Notes: a model not told the origin generated them from the letters alone. A DNA stretch of 64,000 nt from Methylobacter sp. KS41 (GCA_002862125.1 PHSP01000001.1:2266501-2330500); one strand, 5' to 3'; positions 8,319-17,281 are shown, counted from the stretch's first letter. Translations and numbers: made by a program.

Positions 8319-9022
8319 CTCACACGAACCATAGCGAACATTATGCTCGCGGCCATTTGTAAAATACTCATACGGTGCCGTTGCTCCTTCACTGTACTTT
8401 CGGTCGGTTCCAAAAAAAGCTTGACGACCTTATAAGAGCAAGAATTGGTATCCGTAACAAAGTTTTTTCTCGCCTTACCAGTTTTCGGAGACTCTACCTT
8501 GAACTTAATTGTCATTCCTTTGCCGGGCTCTTGTCCAGTTGGGGCAATATCTTTATCGAAATACAAATCCCCAAAGCCAACAAGCGATATATTATTTTCC
8601 TTTTGAAGAACTTCGATGGCACCATCAAATGCTCGGTTCGCTTCAGCTTTCGAAACTCGTGCCGATACCATCACTTGATTGACTAGTTGTGATTTGTTCA
8701 CCTTGTTTACGCCGACGTCGTAATTTACTCTACTATGGAAAGTTGGTTGTCTGACGATCGGTTTGAGAACTTTTTTCAGAGTGCTTTTTCGAGACTTTGT
8801 TTTTATAGCCCCGGTTATCTTGCTTGAACTAAAGACACGTTGTCTTAAACGACTACTTGTAAAGTTTGAGGAAATATGACGAGAAATATCAAGACTGCCG
8901 CGATTTACTCCAGCTCTTCTTGTCTTGGCCGCTGCCAAAATAATGTGCAAAGCTGTTTCCGCGGCGGCTTTGGAAACACCGGAAAATTTCGCTATATAGT
9001 TAGCTAAGTTTCCATTTTTCAT
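8315..9022 (-). CDS. HU-like DNA-binding protein, probably the N-terminal half of an HU-DUF900 fusion
   Basis: A 235-codon frame. Residues ~5-32 (LANYIAKFSGVSKAAAETAL) resemble the first two helices of an HU/IHF domain. A basic Ser/Arg/Lys-rich linker follows. Residues ~108-190 form a second, more complete HU domain: VNKSQLVNQVMVSARVSKAE, ISLVGFGDLYF, and GKARKNF at the end of the arm. The last ~30 residues, after VVKLF, look like read-through in the wrong frame (MSILQMAASIMFAMVRVR). Switching to the -1 frame at the T7 run (8412-8418) instead continues directly into DUF900 sequence. The intact product would be about 528 residues. The function of such a fusion is not known to me. Confidence 0.68.
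   Translation of the reverse strand: MKNGNLANYIAKFSGVSKAAAETALHIILAAAKTRRAGVNRGSLDISRHISSNFTSSRLRQRVFSSSKITGAIKTKSRKSTLKKVLKPIVRQPTFHSRVNYDVGVNKVNKSQLVNQVMVSARVSKAEANRAFDGAIEVLQKENNISLVGFGDLYFDKDIAPTGQEPGKGMTIKFKVESPKTGKARKNFVTDTNSCSYKVVKLFLEPTESTVKEQRHRMSILQMAASIMFAMVRVR
8412..8418 (-). other. T7 homopolymer (coding strand) at the HU/DUF900 frame junction
   Basis: The codons around the run are AAG CTT TTT TTG GAA. A one-base backward slip within the T run gives CTT TTT TTT GGA ACC GAC, joining VVKLF to FGTDRKY. The run contains T TTT TTG in the zero frame, which has the X XXY YYZ form of a -1 slippery heptamer. A single missing T by mutation or sequencing error would give the same picture. 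Confidence 0.6.
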
Positions 9023-9239
9023 ATAATTTTCTCCTCTGATAAATGATGTTAATCCTGGATAAATTGGAGAATTTCTATGGTAATTTGATATTAGAAAATC
9101 AACAGACTATGGGGTATATTTTGTACAATCATATCTTCCATTTATCGTATCACGTTACTGATCACCAGTTGCTGGCAATAAGATCATAGCTCATAGGGTG
9201 GTTTCGATATAGCAAGCCGTCACTACTCTCAAATTTATA

Positions 9240-9264
9240 GTAGATTGCCTATCGGCGAATCTAC
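9240..9264. repeat. Hairpin-forming palindromic repeat
   Basis: Arms GTAGATTGCC and GGCGAATCTAC are complementary except for one bulged G, around a TATC loop. The motif AATCTACCTTA at its right end recurs at 6229-6239 in the gap after the UPF0175 gene, so it may belong to a dispersed family. Confidence 0.45.
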
Positions 9265-9295
9265 CTTACGAGTTCTTCCCTTAGGGCCTTAGGTT

Positions 9296-9366
9296 AGGTT
9301 AGGCGATAGCCATAACGCAACACATCGAAGCGGCAATATTGGGTTACGCTATCGCTATCCCAACCT
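9296..9366. repeat. Imperfect inverted repeat, about 71 bp
   Basis: The left arm (9296-9320) and the reverse complement of the right arm (9339-9366) both begin AGGTT and share GATAGC, TAAC and a terminal CAA with a few mismatches and a short gap. The arms enclose 18 bases. The right arm carries the GGGTTACGCTATCGC-type sequence. It looks like a small non-autonomous repeat element. Confidence 0.45.
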
Positions 9367-9441
9367 CCAGCATTTCTTTATCAAATTATTAAAACCCCAT
9401 CTGTAGAGACCTGCGGCATATCTTTTCAAAACATTTTCAGT

Positions 9442-10212
9442 CTACTGCAAAAACCGTTCAACCTGCTCAATAAAAACTCCCGGCTGCTGAACATGTAGCC
9501 AATGTCCGGCATTGGCAATGACATTCAGCGTGGCATTTGGAAACAATGCGCTCACGTCATCCGCCTTAACATAACCGGATTCTTCTCCCGCCAGAAACAA
9601 GGTTTTTCCGGTAAACGGCGTTAGTTGCTCAACACTGGGAAAGGCGGCGATATTGGGCGCCATCAACAAAAAAATATCCAGATCAATGCGCCAGCAATAC
9701 GCGCCATCCTTCAGGACAAGATTTTGCAACAAAAACTGCCGGTAACTGAGATCAGGTGTGGCCGGAGCCAGCAGCAGCTCGGCTTGTTTGCGGTTGCTGA
9801 TTTCATGCAGCGGCAGCGCCTTTAACGCCTGTATCAAGTTGTCAAAGCCGTGCTTATAACTGACGGGGGCAATATCGGCCACTATCAGTTTGTCCATGCG
9901 GCCAGGGTGATTAAGCGCGAACCACATCGCCACTTTACCGCCCATGCTGTGCCCCAGCAAACTGGCTGTTGTTAATCCCTGAGCGTCCATAAACTGCAAC
10001 AGATCGGCTGCCATGGACGGATAATCCATTACCGGATGATGAGGCGACGCGCCATGATTACGCATATCGGGCACGAAAACATGGAATCCGGCCGCCAGTT
10101 TTTCCGCTACTTGCCGCCAATTGCGCGAGGATGCGAAAAAACCGTGCAGGATAACCAACGGCACGTCACCGGGACTGCCCAGTTCTTCAAAGACTAATTC
10201 CACTGCCTCCAT
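9442..10212 (-). CDS. ybfF: Alpha/beta-fold esterase, YbfF-like
   Basis: Begins MEAVELVFEELGSPG (256 residues). A longer reading from 10263 would only add sequence overlapping the DUF445 gene. The catalytic machinery is visible: HGFFASSRNW supplies the oxyanion site, GHSMGGKVA the nucleophile Ser, and NAGHWLHV the His. The RNHGASPHH segment is typical of the YbfF acyl-CoA esterase group. Its ATG shares one base with the stop of the DUF445 gene, making it the third gene of an lpd-DUF445-ybfF unit. The natural substrate is unknown; the family hydrolyses short acyl esters or thioesters. Confidence 0.85.
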   Translation of the reverse strand: MEAVELVFEELGSPGDVPLVILHGFFASSRNWRQVAEKLAAGFHVFVPDMRNHGASPHHPVMDYPSMAADLLQFMDAQGLTTASLLGHSMGGKVAMWFALNHPGRMDKLIVADIAPVSYKHGFDNLIQALKALPLHEISNRKQAELLLAPATPDLSYRQFLLQNLVLKDGAYCWRIDLDIFLLMAPNIAAFPSVEQLTPFTGKTLFLAGEESGYVKADDVSALFPNATLNVIANAGHWLHVQQPGVFIEQVERFLQ

Positions 10213-10934
10213 TACGCAAAAACAAACAGCGCGCCCATCAAGCCGCCAAAGATTCCTCCCCAAACAACCAGCCAGCCCAAATGCTCGCGAATGATGGCCT
10301 GAACCATTTCCTTAACCAGTTGCGGCGTCAGTTCGCTCAGGCGCTTGTCAATGACTGCTTCAATATTATCGACAATATCGACGCCGATTTTATGCGCATC
10401 CAGCCCTTGCTTGAGTGCGGTTTTAAAGCGGTCGGATTCGACTATGCCAGTCAGGGTGATTTTCATTTTTTCGGTAAAGGGTTCTTTTAAGGGCGCCAGC
10501 GATTCTGCGCCGCCCATCATTATCAACATCCCGCCGAAAGAGGAGTCCATAATTGACGAAACCAGGTTTTCATAGATTTTGTCGTAATCGACCGCATTCA
10601 ACAGCGGCTCCAGATTCAGCATCTTACTGCCCTGATCTTCTTCTGTTTCAATAAAATGTTCGATGTTATTTGCCGTAAAAAACTGCTGCATCATCAGTTG
10701 CTTGATTGAAAACTTAAATTCCTCAAAGCGATCAGGTATGACGCCGGAACCGTATAAAAACGGCACTTTTTCAAACAGCATGTAAACAGCCAGCCAATTG
10801 GTAATCGCCCCGGACAGCGCAAAAAATCCAATGGATTTGACCAATGCCTGTTGTACCGGGCAAACATAGCCGGTGACAATAATAACTACGGCAATAAGAT
10901 TGGTGACAAAGCTTTTGTTTAACAGTTTTTTCAT
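10212..10934 (-). CDS. DUF445 family membrane protein
   Basis: A 240-residue protein with an N-terminal helix (TNLIAVVIIVTGYVCPV), the conserved block GAITNWLAVYMLFEK followed by FLYGSGVIPDRFEEFK, a long helical middle and a C-terminal helix (WGGIFGGLMGALFVFA). This is the short DUF445/YheB-like layout, anchored in the membrane at both ends. It overlaps lpd by four bases (ATGA) and the esterase by one. DUF445 has no established biochemical role. Confidence 0.82.
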   Translation of the reverse strand: MKKLLNKSFVTNLIAVVIIVTGYVCPVQQALVKSIGFFALSGAITNWLAVYMLFEKVPFLYGSGVIPDRFEEFKFSIKQLMMQQFFTANNIEHFIETEEDQGSKMLNLEPLLNAVDYDKIYENLVSSIMDSSFGGMLIMMGGAESLAPLKEPFTEKMKITLTGIVESDRFKTALKQGLDAHKIGVDIVDNIEAVIDKRLSELTPQLVKEMVQAIIREHLGWLVVWGGIFGGLMGALFVFA

Positions 10935-12328
10935 CGTTTTTTAATATAAAGATCAGTGATCGTGCCTTCAATCATTTCTGCCGACAAGCCCAGGGTTTCC
11001 GCCAAGGTAGGATGTGCATGCACCGTTAAGGCCAAATCTTCAACAGTAGCGCCCATTTCCAGCGCCAGCACGGCTTCTGCAATCAACTCTCCGGCATTTG
11101 TGCCCACAATACCGGCGCCAAGGATACGCCCGGTTTTTTTATCACAAAGCAATTTGGTCACGCCTTCCTTGCGCCCTATGCTCAACGAACGGCCGCTGGC
11201 GGCCCACGGAAAAGCCGCTTTTTCATAATCAATGCCTTGAGCCTTGGCGTCATTTTCTGTTAAACCCATCCAGGCTATTTCCGGATCGGTATAAGCTACC
11301 GAAGGAATCGTTAAAGCCTGCCATTCAGTTGCCATGCCCGCGATCACTTCGGCGGCTACTTTGCCTTCATGAGTCGCCTTATGCGCCAGCATCGGGTTGC
11401 CGACAACATCGCCAATCGCAAAAATATGCTTTACATTAGTGCGCTGTTGTTTATCAACAGGAATGAACCCTCGCTCATCGACATTAACGCCGGCTTTACC
11501 GGCATCGATTAAATGGCCATTCGGCCTGCGCCCCACGGCGACCAGCACTTTATCAAAGACGTCGGATTCCGGCGCGGCTTTGCCTTCAAAAGTGACTTTC
11601 AAACCTTCTGTTAAGGGTTCAATACTTTTAACTTTGGTTTCCAGAAAGATATTGTCATAATCCTTCTTGATTTTTGCCATGAGCGGCTTGACCAAATCCT
11701 TGTCGCAGCCGGGGATAATTTGTTCCTGCATTTCAACAATAGTGATTTTACTGCCCAGCGCATGATAAACAGTCGCCATTTCCAGGCCAATAATACCGCC
11801 TCCGACTACCAAAAGTTTTTTTGGAATATCTTCAAGATTCAGAGCGTCGGTTGAATCCATTAACCTTGGGTCATCATTCGGAAATCCAGGGATTTTTACC
11901 GGCTGGGAACCGACTGCAATAATTACCTGCTCGAATTCTATCAGCTGAGTGTCAACCTGCGCCTGCGTATCGGATACAAACTTCCCTGTGCCTTCAACAA
12001 CCGTCACGTTGCGCTGTTTCGCCAAGGCTGCCAGCCCGGTATTGAGCTGGGAACTGACTTTGTTTTTCCAGTCGCGCAATTGCTCCAGATTTACCTCAGG
12101 CTCGATAAATTTAATCCCGGCCGGATTCAAGTCCCTGGCTTCATTAAGTACATTAGCGACATGAAGAAGGGTTTTTGAAGGAATACACCCGACGTTCAAA
12201 CAAACGCCGCCCAACACTGGAAAACGCTCAACCATGGTCACCTGTTTTCCTAAATCAGCCGCGCGAAACGCTGCTGTATAACCGCCAGGGCCACCGCCCA
12301 GCACCAGAACTTGTGTTTTCAATTGCAT
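10931..12328 (-). CDS. lpd: Dihydrolipoyl dehydrogenase (E3)
   Basis: Flavoprotein that reoxidises dihydrolipoamide with NAD+ in 2-oxoacid dehydrogenase or glycine-cleavage complexes. The FAD-binding GGGPGGYTAA (residues 11-20), redox-active disulfide GGVCLNVGCIPSK (Cys43/Cys48), NAD-binding GGGIIGLEMA, second FAD motif FAIGDVVGNPMLAHKA and the catalytic HAHPTLAE near the C-terminus are all present. Length 465 fits an E3 without an N-terminal lipoyl domain. The E1/E2 partners are not in the window. It heads an overlapping unit with DUF445 and ybfF. Confidence 0.94.
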   Translation of the reverse strand: MQLKTQVLVLGGGPGGYTAAFRAADLGKQVTMVERFPVLGGVCLNVGCIPSKTLLHVANVLNEARDLNPAGIKFIEPEVNLEQLRDWKNKVSSQLNTGLAALAKQRNVTVVEGTGKFVSDTQAQVDTQLIEFEQVIIAVGSQPVKIPGFPNDDPRLMDSTDALNLEDIPKKLLVVGGGIIGLEMATVYHALGSKITIVEMQEQIIPGCDKDLVKPLMAKIKKDYDNIFLETKVKSIEPLTEGLKVTFEGKAAPESDVFDKVLVAVGRRPNGHLIDAGKAGVNVDERGFIPVDKQQRTNVKHIFAIGDVVGNPMLAHKATHEGKVAAEVIAGMATEWQALTIPSVAYTDPEIAWMGLTENDAKAQGIDYEKAAFPWAASGRSLSIGRKEGVTKLLCDKKTGRILGAGIVGTNAGELIAEAVLALEMGATVEDLALTVHAHPTLAETLGLSAEMIEGTITDLYIKKR

Positions 12329-12342
12329 ACCTTTAATGTCAG

Positions 12343-12648
12343 TCAGTTTGAATTTACCCGGTTATTCAATTTTAAACCGGGACTTTGGAAAAATGTCTTT
12401 GAATGTTGGCGATAAGCATCACTTCCCGGCTCTGAGTAAGGCCGGGGCGCTCCGTCATAAACTTTGCGAGGCACAGGATAATTTTGCGCAGGACGCCCAT
12501 TTTTTCGTGCCGGCTCAATGATAATGCGATAGCCATTCCGGTTAATGCAACTTTCATTCCGGCCTTTTAATTCAAAACCCCAGGCAACCTGAATTGCCCG
12601 GATATGGCCGTTTTTAAACAATTTTAACGTGCTTATTTTGCACCACAA
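12343..12648 (-). pseudogene. Degenerate vapBC toxin-antitoxin remnant
   Basis: An open frame of 101 codons that appears to be a collapsed module. Residues ~6-50 (LKLFKNGHIRAIQVAWGFEL, then CINRNGYRIIIEPARKNG) follow the VapB antitoxin pattern KLFxNGxSQAVRLPxEFxF...G..V.L.P. The last residues (GLKLNNRV) match the end of VapC PIN toxins. A neighbouring frame supplies the preceding VapC piece (ANIQRHFSKVP), joined by a one-base shift around 12375. Most of the PIN domain, including its acidic active site, is gone. Homology is judged by eye and is moderate. Confidence 0.55.
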
Positions 12649-13134
12649 TAAACTTTGCTAAACATAAGTTACTTAGCAGCATTCGTCAACCATGTATCGG
12701 CTAAAATCCTTAATCAAGATTACTATGCTTCTGTCAGTTTATGTGGCAGAGTATTGGGCCAAAATCAAAGGCGAACAATATTAACGCAATGAACTGGCGA
12801 TCGAAGCCTTGCCGAAGACTGTCGTAACAGCATCAGAAAAAATCAGTGCTTAAGTCCGGCGAAAATCCCCGACGGCTGGAATATCAAGACCCCCGTTAAA
12901 GGCAATTACAGGGCTGCGATGACAATCAATAAGCAACTGGAAACCAGTGATTTCATTTCTGCCGGAACAACCTTCCTGAACGTAAAAAGAAGCCACTGCA
13001 TTGTTTGAACGCTATCTTCGATTGGTTTATACTCGATGCAGTTTAAACCTTCAATTTAGAAGAGTTATGAGAAGTAAACGTCAAATCAGGTCTTTTGTTA
13101 ATCGATCGATGCCGTATGTATACGTTAGGGACTT
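12649..13134. other. Intergenic stretch without a supported gene
   Basis: About 490 bases with only stop-broken frames. One segment near 12860-12920 reads as a plausible protein piece (DGWNIKTPVKGNYRAA) but is flanked by stops and matches nothing I recognise. With the neighbouring vapBC remnant it suggests a decaying region. Confidence 0.4.
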
Positions 13135-13584
13135 ATGCTTGCCAAAGCGCTCCTTGCCTTTATAGCTTTGCCGGGTGTTGTCGCCATAGCCATCCCAGTT
13201 ACCTGGCTATGGGCAAGCTGCCACACAAAGCTCATACAACCCTTGGGCCTGGCGCCTTTGCTTGCCGGGTTCTTTGCCTTGATTTGGTGCGTGCGTGATT
13301 TCTATATTTCAGGCAAAGGCACGCTTGCTCCCTGGGCTCCTCCAACCCATTTGGTCATTGCCGGACTCTACCGCTACACGCGAAATCCCATGTATGTCGC
13401 GGTAACGCTTGCTCTTATGGGTTGGGCGTTATGCTTCGGTGCGCCGGAACTGTTTGCCTACGCAGCCGTAGTAGCTACTGGCTTTCATCTGCGGGTCGTG
13501 CTGGGCGAGGAACCCTGGCTGGCGCGAAGATACGGAACACAGTGGGGGCATTATTCAAGCCGCATTCCTCGCTGGTTCTGGTGA
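13135..13584 (+). CDS. Isoprenylcysteine carboxyl methyltransferase-like membrane methyltransferase (ICMT/PEMT superfamily)
   Basis: A 149-residue membrane protein with four hydrophobic segments. The SAM-binding C-terminal core is clear: TLAPWAPPTHLV, GLYRYTRNPMYVAV (the RNPMY motif), then EEPWLARRYG and the terminal IPRWFW. This is the ICMT/phospholipid methyltransferase layout. Bacterial members are poorly characterised and may methylate small or lipid substrates; the substrate here is unknown. The start ATG is the first in frame and gives a usual family N-terminus. It stands alone with unassigned sequence on both sides. Confidence 0.8.
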   Translation: MLAKALLAFIALPGVVAIAIPVTWLWASCHTKLIQPLGLAPLLAGFFALIWCVRDFYISGKGTLAPWAPPTHLVIAGLYRYTRNPMYVAVTLALMGWALCFGAPELFAYAAVVATGFHLRVVLGEEPWLARRYGTQWGHYSSRIPRWFW

Positions 13585-14065
13585 ATACCATTTTCGAAGC
13601 CGGTACAAACCCTTTCGTCGAGCTTACACCTAACCCAGGGTCTTGTTCGCGTGCTCCATCTCGCTCTTATAGTAGACAACAAGTTTTCGTGCATGAGTAA
13701 AGTGCATTCACTTTCGACTTTGAGTCTTGCTAATGACTGCTACAAGTCGCATCGTTCCAGTCCGCATTTTGGATGAGCGCAAGCTGCCGTGACTATCAGC
13801 CGTACCCGCCTTTGAATATCAATAAATAACCATGACCAGATGTTTTTAGAAAACTGTATTTAAGAACAATTGCGGCTTATCCGGTTATGATAAGCTACAG
13901 TTCGCTTTAGTACTGAAAATAGTAAGTGTTTTCAAAGCCTTGATAATGGCTTGCTACATGCTTTGAGTAATGAAATAATAGCCGCGGAAACAGATGCCTG
14001 TTGAATAGACATTTGCATTTTACCAGTTTCTGCTCGAGTTTTTGTATTTTAGAAGGAGATCGTCC
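13585..14065. other. Intergenic stretch, nothing recognised except the next gene's ribosome-binding site
   Basis: No coding frame with domain similarity was seen on either strand. A good AAGGAG Shine-Dalgarno for the following cytochrome gene sits at about 14053-14058. Confidence 0.4.
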
Positions 14066-14809
14066 ATGTCTGAACTGAAAGTTTATCCAGTGTGGGATGC
14101 GGGCACCCGTTGGTTTCACTGGATTAATGCGCTCTGCGTCATCGCCCTCACGTTTGCAGGCCTGGCAATTCTCAATGCAAGTAGTCTGGATGTCCCCAAA
14201 ACTGGAAAAGTTATCCTCAAAACAGTTCACGTTTGGATCGGATACGTTTTCGTACTAAACCTTCTCTGGCGCATTGCATGGGCTTTTCTTGGTAATCGCT
14301 ACGCCAGATGGGGCGCTGTGCTTCCCGGTGGAAAAGGATACTTCCAATCGGTACGCAGCTATGTTGCCGCTTTCAGAGCAGGCAACCCTCAGCAGTATCT
14401 GGGACATAACCCGTTGGGCCGTTTGGGCGTAGCTGCGCTATACCTCCTTATTACTATTCAGGCAATCACGGGCCTGGTTCTGACAGGCACAGACTTGTTT
14501 TATCCGCCCTTCGGGCATTGGATCGCGCAATGGGTGGCGGCTCCAAACATCGCTCCGGAAACGTTAGCGCCCTATTCGCCCGAAATGTACGATGCTGCCG
14601 CCTACGAAAGCATGCGTAGTTTCCGCAAACCCATGGGATTGGTGCATCTATACGGCTTTTATGTGCTGATTGGTGTTGTCGTTATACACGTAACCGCCGT
14701 AATCATCACCGAGCTAAGGGAAAGTTCAAATATAATTTCCGCAATGTTCACGGGACGAAAGATTATTAGCGGACGCCCTGTGGATGAAGATCACAGTAGT
14801 CGAGACTAA
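14066..14809 (+). CDS. Membrane cytochrome b, Ni/Fe-hydrogenase b-type/cytochrome b561 family
   Basis: A 247-residue integral membrane protein with four to five helices. Haem-ligand candidates lie in RWFHWINA (His18), LKTVHVWIGY, and the pair in MGLVHLYGFYVLIGVVVIHV (19 residues and more, two His 14 apart), the arrangement of HupC/HyaC-type and other diheme b cytochromes. The ATG at 14066 follows AAGGAG by seven bases and begins MSELKVYPVWDAGTRW, the common N-terminus; an ATG 24 bases upstream is less likely. It would carry electrons between a periplasmic or membrane partner and quinone. No hydrogenase uptake subunits or cytochrome c gene adjoins it, so the partner is unknown. Confidence 0.82.
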   Translation: MSELKVYPVWDAGTRWFHWINALCVIALTFAGLAILNASSLDVPKTGKVILKTVHVWIGYVFVLNLLWRIAWAFLGNRYARWGAVLPGGKGYFQSVRSYVAAFRAGNPQQYLGHNPLGRLGVAALYLLITIQAITGLVLTGTDLFYPPFGHWIAQWVAAPNIAPETLAPYSPEMYDAAAYESMRSFRKPMGLVHLYGFYVLIGVVVIHVTAVIITELRESSNIISAMFTGRKIISGRPVDEDHSSRD

Positions 14810-15297
14810 TAGCCCGCACGGCTCGACAAAGCTCTCAAACAGATATGCTTCGCACTCTGCTCTACCGTAACAGACATTTCTATATGAAGGGTGTTGGCGT
14901 ACATACGATGTCGCAAGCGTATATTTTTAACGACGCAGACGTCATGCCAATCCCCATAAAACTTTTTAAGCGCTTCTGTTCCTAAAAAAATCATATAGTT
15001 AACTGGACAATCTAAGGCAACGCTGCCCGGTCAGCATGATGGACTCCGGATACGCGTCAAACGTGTTCATGTTTCCGTCCTAAAATCATCATCTCCTTTG
15101 GCCTAGAAATGATGTTCCGGATAACTTTTTATTTTTTCTTCTTCCTTATTCACCAGAAGTTACACAAAAATGACCGCCGTAGCTGTTTAGCGAAGATATT
15201 GGTTGTATAATTCAACTTAGACGGCTCATCCTGATGCGGCACTCATTCTGCCTGATCACGATAAGATTTTAATCAGCAAATATTTATGAGTTAAGTT
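14810..15297. other. Intergenic stretch, upstream region of pepA
   Basis: About 490 bases. A 62-codon minus-strand frame at its left end shows no recognisable domain. The right part must contain the pepA-holC-valS promoter, but no clear consensus was identified. Confidence 0.35.
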
Positions 15298-16785
15298 ATG
15301 GACTATGCAATAGAAACCGCACCTTTAGAAACATTACAATGTGATTGTCTTATCGTCGGCGCGTACCAGGATCAGCAGCTCACTGAGTCTGCAAGCTCGG
15401 TCAACGATAAGACTCAGGGACTTATTAACAAAATCCTTAACCGTGGCGACATTAGCGGAAAAATTGGTGATACCGTGTTAATAAACGCCATCCCTGATAG
15501 CTCTATTGAGCGGATTTTGCTGGTTGGTCTGGGCGAAAAAAAGCCGTTATCGGGCAAAAATTACCGGAAAGCGCTCCTTGCCGCCATTAACAGTCTCAAA
15601 AAAACGCAAATAAAATCCGTCGCGTGCGGCCTGGCGGACTGTGACGTTATTGCGAGCGATAGGCAATGGAAAACCCGTCAAATCATTGAAGTTTTTAACG
15701 ATGCTGTTTATCAATTCACAGCCTACAAATCGAATAAAGAAACCGACAGCAAGATTGAAAAAATCATTATCAGCGCTCCTGAAGCTGAAGCAGGGCTTGC
15801 ACAAACAGGCCTGATTCAAGGCAAGGCCATAGCAGAAGGCATCAACCTGACCAAACTGCTGGCCGATTTACCGGGAAATATCTGTACGCCCTCTTACCTT
15901 GCCGGGCAAGCGCTTGAGCTGGGCAAAAAATACCCCAGCCTCGACATTAGCATCCTTGAAGAATCCGACATGGAAAAATTAGGCATGGGCGCCTTGTTAT
16001 CGGTTTCGCGCGGCAGCCGTCAACCAGCCAAATTGATTACTCTGACCTATCAAGGCGGCGAAAAAAACAGCAAACCCATCGTTTTAATCGGCAAGGGCCT
16101 CACTTTTGATGCCGGGGGTATTTCATTAAAACAAGCCCCCGGCATGGATGAAATGAAGTACGATATGTGCGGCGGAGCAACGGTTCTGGGGACGCTGCTG
16201 GCCGCAGCGCAAATGCAGCTGCCGCTGAATATTACCGGTTTGATTCCTTCATCTGAAAATATGCCTGACGGTGACGCCAATAAGCCGGGCGATATTTTAA
16301 CCAGCATGTCCGGCAAAACTATTGAAGTTTTAAACACAGACGCTGAAGGCCGCCTGCTGCTTTGCGACACATTAACCTATGCGGAAAGGTACAACCCCGA
16401 TGTCGTAATAGACATGGCAACCTTGACCGGCGCTTGCCTGGTGGCATTAGGGCGTGTGCCCAGCGGTTTACTCGGCAATAATGACGCTTTATGCAATGAC
16501 TTACTAGCAGCCGGTGAAACCGCCAACGACAGTCTGTGGCGTTTGCCCTTGTGGGAGGAATATCAGGAGCAACTTAAATCCAATTTTGCCGACCTGGCTA
16601 ATGTCGGCGGCAAGGATGCTGGCACTATAACTGCTGCCTGTTTCCTGTCCCAGTTCGCCGAAAACTTTCACTGGGCTCACCTCGATATTGCTGGTACAGC
16701 ATGGCGCACCGGGCCGGCAAAAGGCGCGACCGGACGCCCGGTCCCCTTATTAAGCCAATATCTCATTAACAGGGCGCATGGCTGA
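15298..16785 (+). CDS. pepA: Leucyl aminopeptidase (cytosol aminopeptidase, M17)
   Basis: A 495-residue two-metal aminopeptidase. The catalytic C-terminal domain shows GKGLTFDAGGISLK with the metal-binding Lys and Asp, MKYDMCGGATVLG, and the family signature NTDAEGRLLL with metal-binding Asp and Glu. The N-terminal ~165 residues form the macrodomain-like part. In enterobacteria PepA also binds DNA in site-specific recombination and pyrimidine regulation; that role is not evident here. It heads the conserved pepA-holC-valS unit and overlaps holC by eight bases. Confidence 0.94.
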   Translation: MDYAIETAPLETLQCDCLIVGAYQDQQLTESASSVNDKTQGLINKILNRGDISGKIGDTVLINAIPDSSIERILLVGLGEKKPLSGKNYRKALLAAINSLKKTQIKSVACGLADCDVIASDRQWKTRQIIEVFNDAVYQFTAYKSNKETDSKIEKIIISAPEAEAGLAQTGLIQGKAIAEGINLTKLLADLPGNICTPSYLAGQALELGKKYPSLDISILEESDMEKLGMGALLSVSRGSRQPAKLITLTYQGGEKNSKPIVLIGKGLTFDAGGISLKQAPGMDEMKYDMCGGATVLGTLLAAAQMQLPLNITGLIPSSENMPDGDANKPGDILTSMSGKTIEVLNTDAEGRLLLCDTLTYAERYNPDVVIDMATLTGACLVALGRVPSGLLGNNDALCNDLLAAGETANDSLWRLPLWEEYQEQLKSNFADLANVGGKDAGTITAACFLSQFAENFHWAHLDIAGTAWRTGPAKGATGRPVPLLSQYLINRAHG

Positions 16786-17212
16786 AGTCAGCTTTTATAT
16801 CCTGCCGTCAGAATCGGCACAGGAACGCTATGAATTTGCCTGCAAACTCATCGAGAAAGCGTACCGCAGCGCTTGTTTTTGTTATGTGCTCGCCGATAAT
16901 GCCGAACAATGCCAAAAAATGGACGACCTGCTCTGGACTTTCAGAGCAGGCAGTTTTGTTCCGCATCAGACATACACCGGCGAGTTACCCGGCTTTGAAA
17001 AAGTCATCTTGATAGGCTCCCTGAATCCGCATGAGAACTGGCGAAAAACAGTAATAAACCTGTCTTCGCATTGCCCCGAAGAGTTCGGCAAAATCGATCG
17101 CATTTTAGAGATACTGGATAATAGCGAAGCCTCCAAAGCAGCAGGCAGGGACCGTTATCGTCAATATCAGCAGTCGGGTATTCATATAACTACTCATAAA
17201 ATTGGGCATTAG
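16778..17212 (+). CDS. holC: DNA polymerase III chi subunit
   Basis: A 144-residue protein with the chi fold pattern: an N-terminal strand VSFYILPSESAQERYEFACK, a central LLWTFRAGSFVPHQ and the IGSLNPH motif. Chi links the clamp-loader (with psi) to single-stranded-DNA-binding protein. Its position between pepA and valS, overlapping pepA by eight bases, is the standard gammaproteobacterial arrangement and supports the assignment. Confidence 0.9.
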   Translation: MAEVSFYILPSESAQERYEFACKLIEKAYRSACFCYVLADNAEQCQKMDDLLWTFRAGSFVPHQTYTGELPGFEKVILIGSLNPHENWRKTVINLSSHCPEEFGKIDRILEILDNSEASKAAGRDRYRQYQQSGIHITTHKIGH

Positions 17213-17281
17213 GGTGTGGATTTTAAAACCATCTTTAACCTTACTCCTTAAATAACTTTTAAAAAAATATTACGCTCATCC

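Larger units (their letters stand above)
9023..9441. other. Repeat-containing intergenic stretch
   Basis: No gene is supported here. The part next to 9022 should hold the promoter of the HU-like gene. The remainder contains two inverted-repeat structures (listed separately), suggesting that small repeat elements have accumulated. Confidence 0.5.

Noticed and set aside
9291-9304. GTTAGGC within AGGTTAGGTTAGGC, considered as an attC core
   Set aside because: No complementary R'' core or attC fold was found around it; it is better explained as part of the imperfect inverted repeat.
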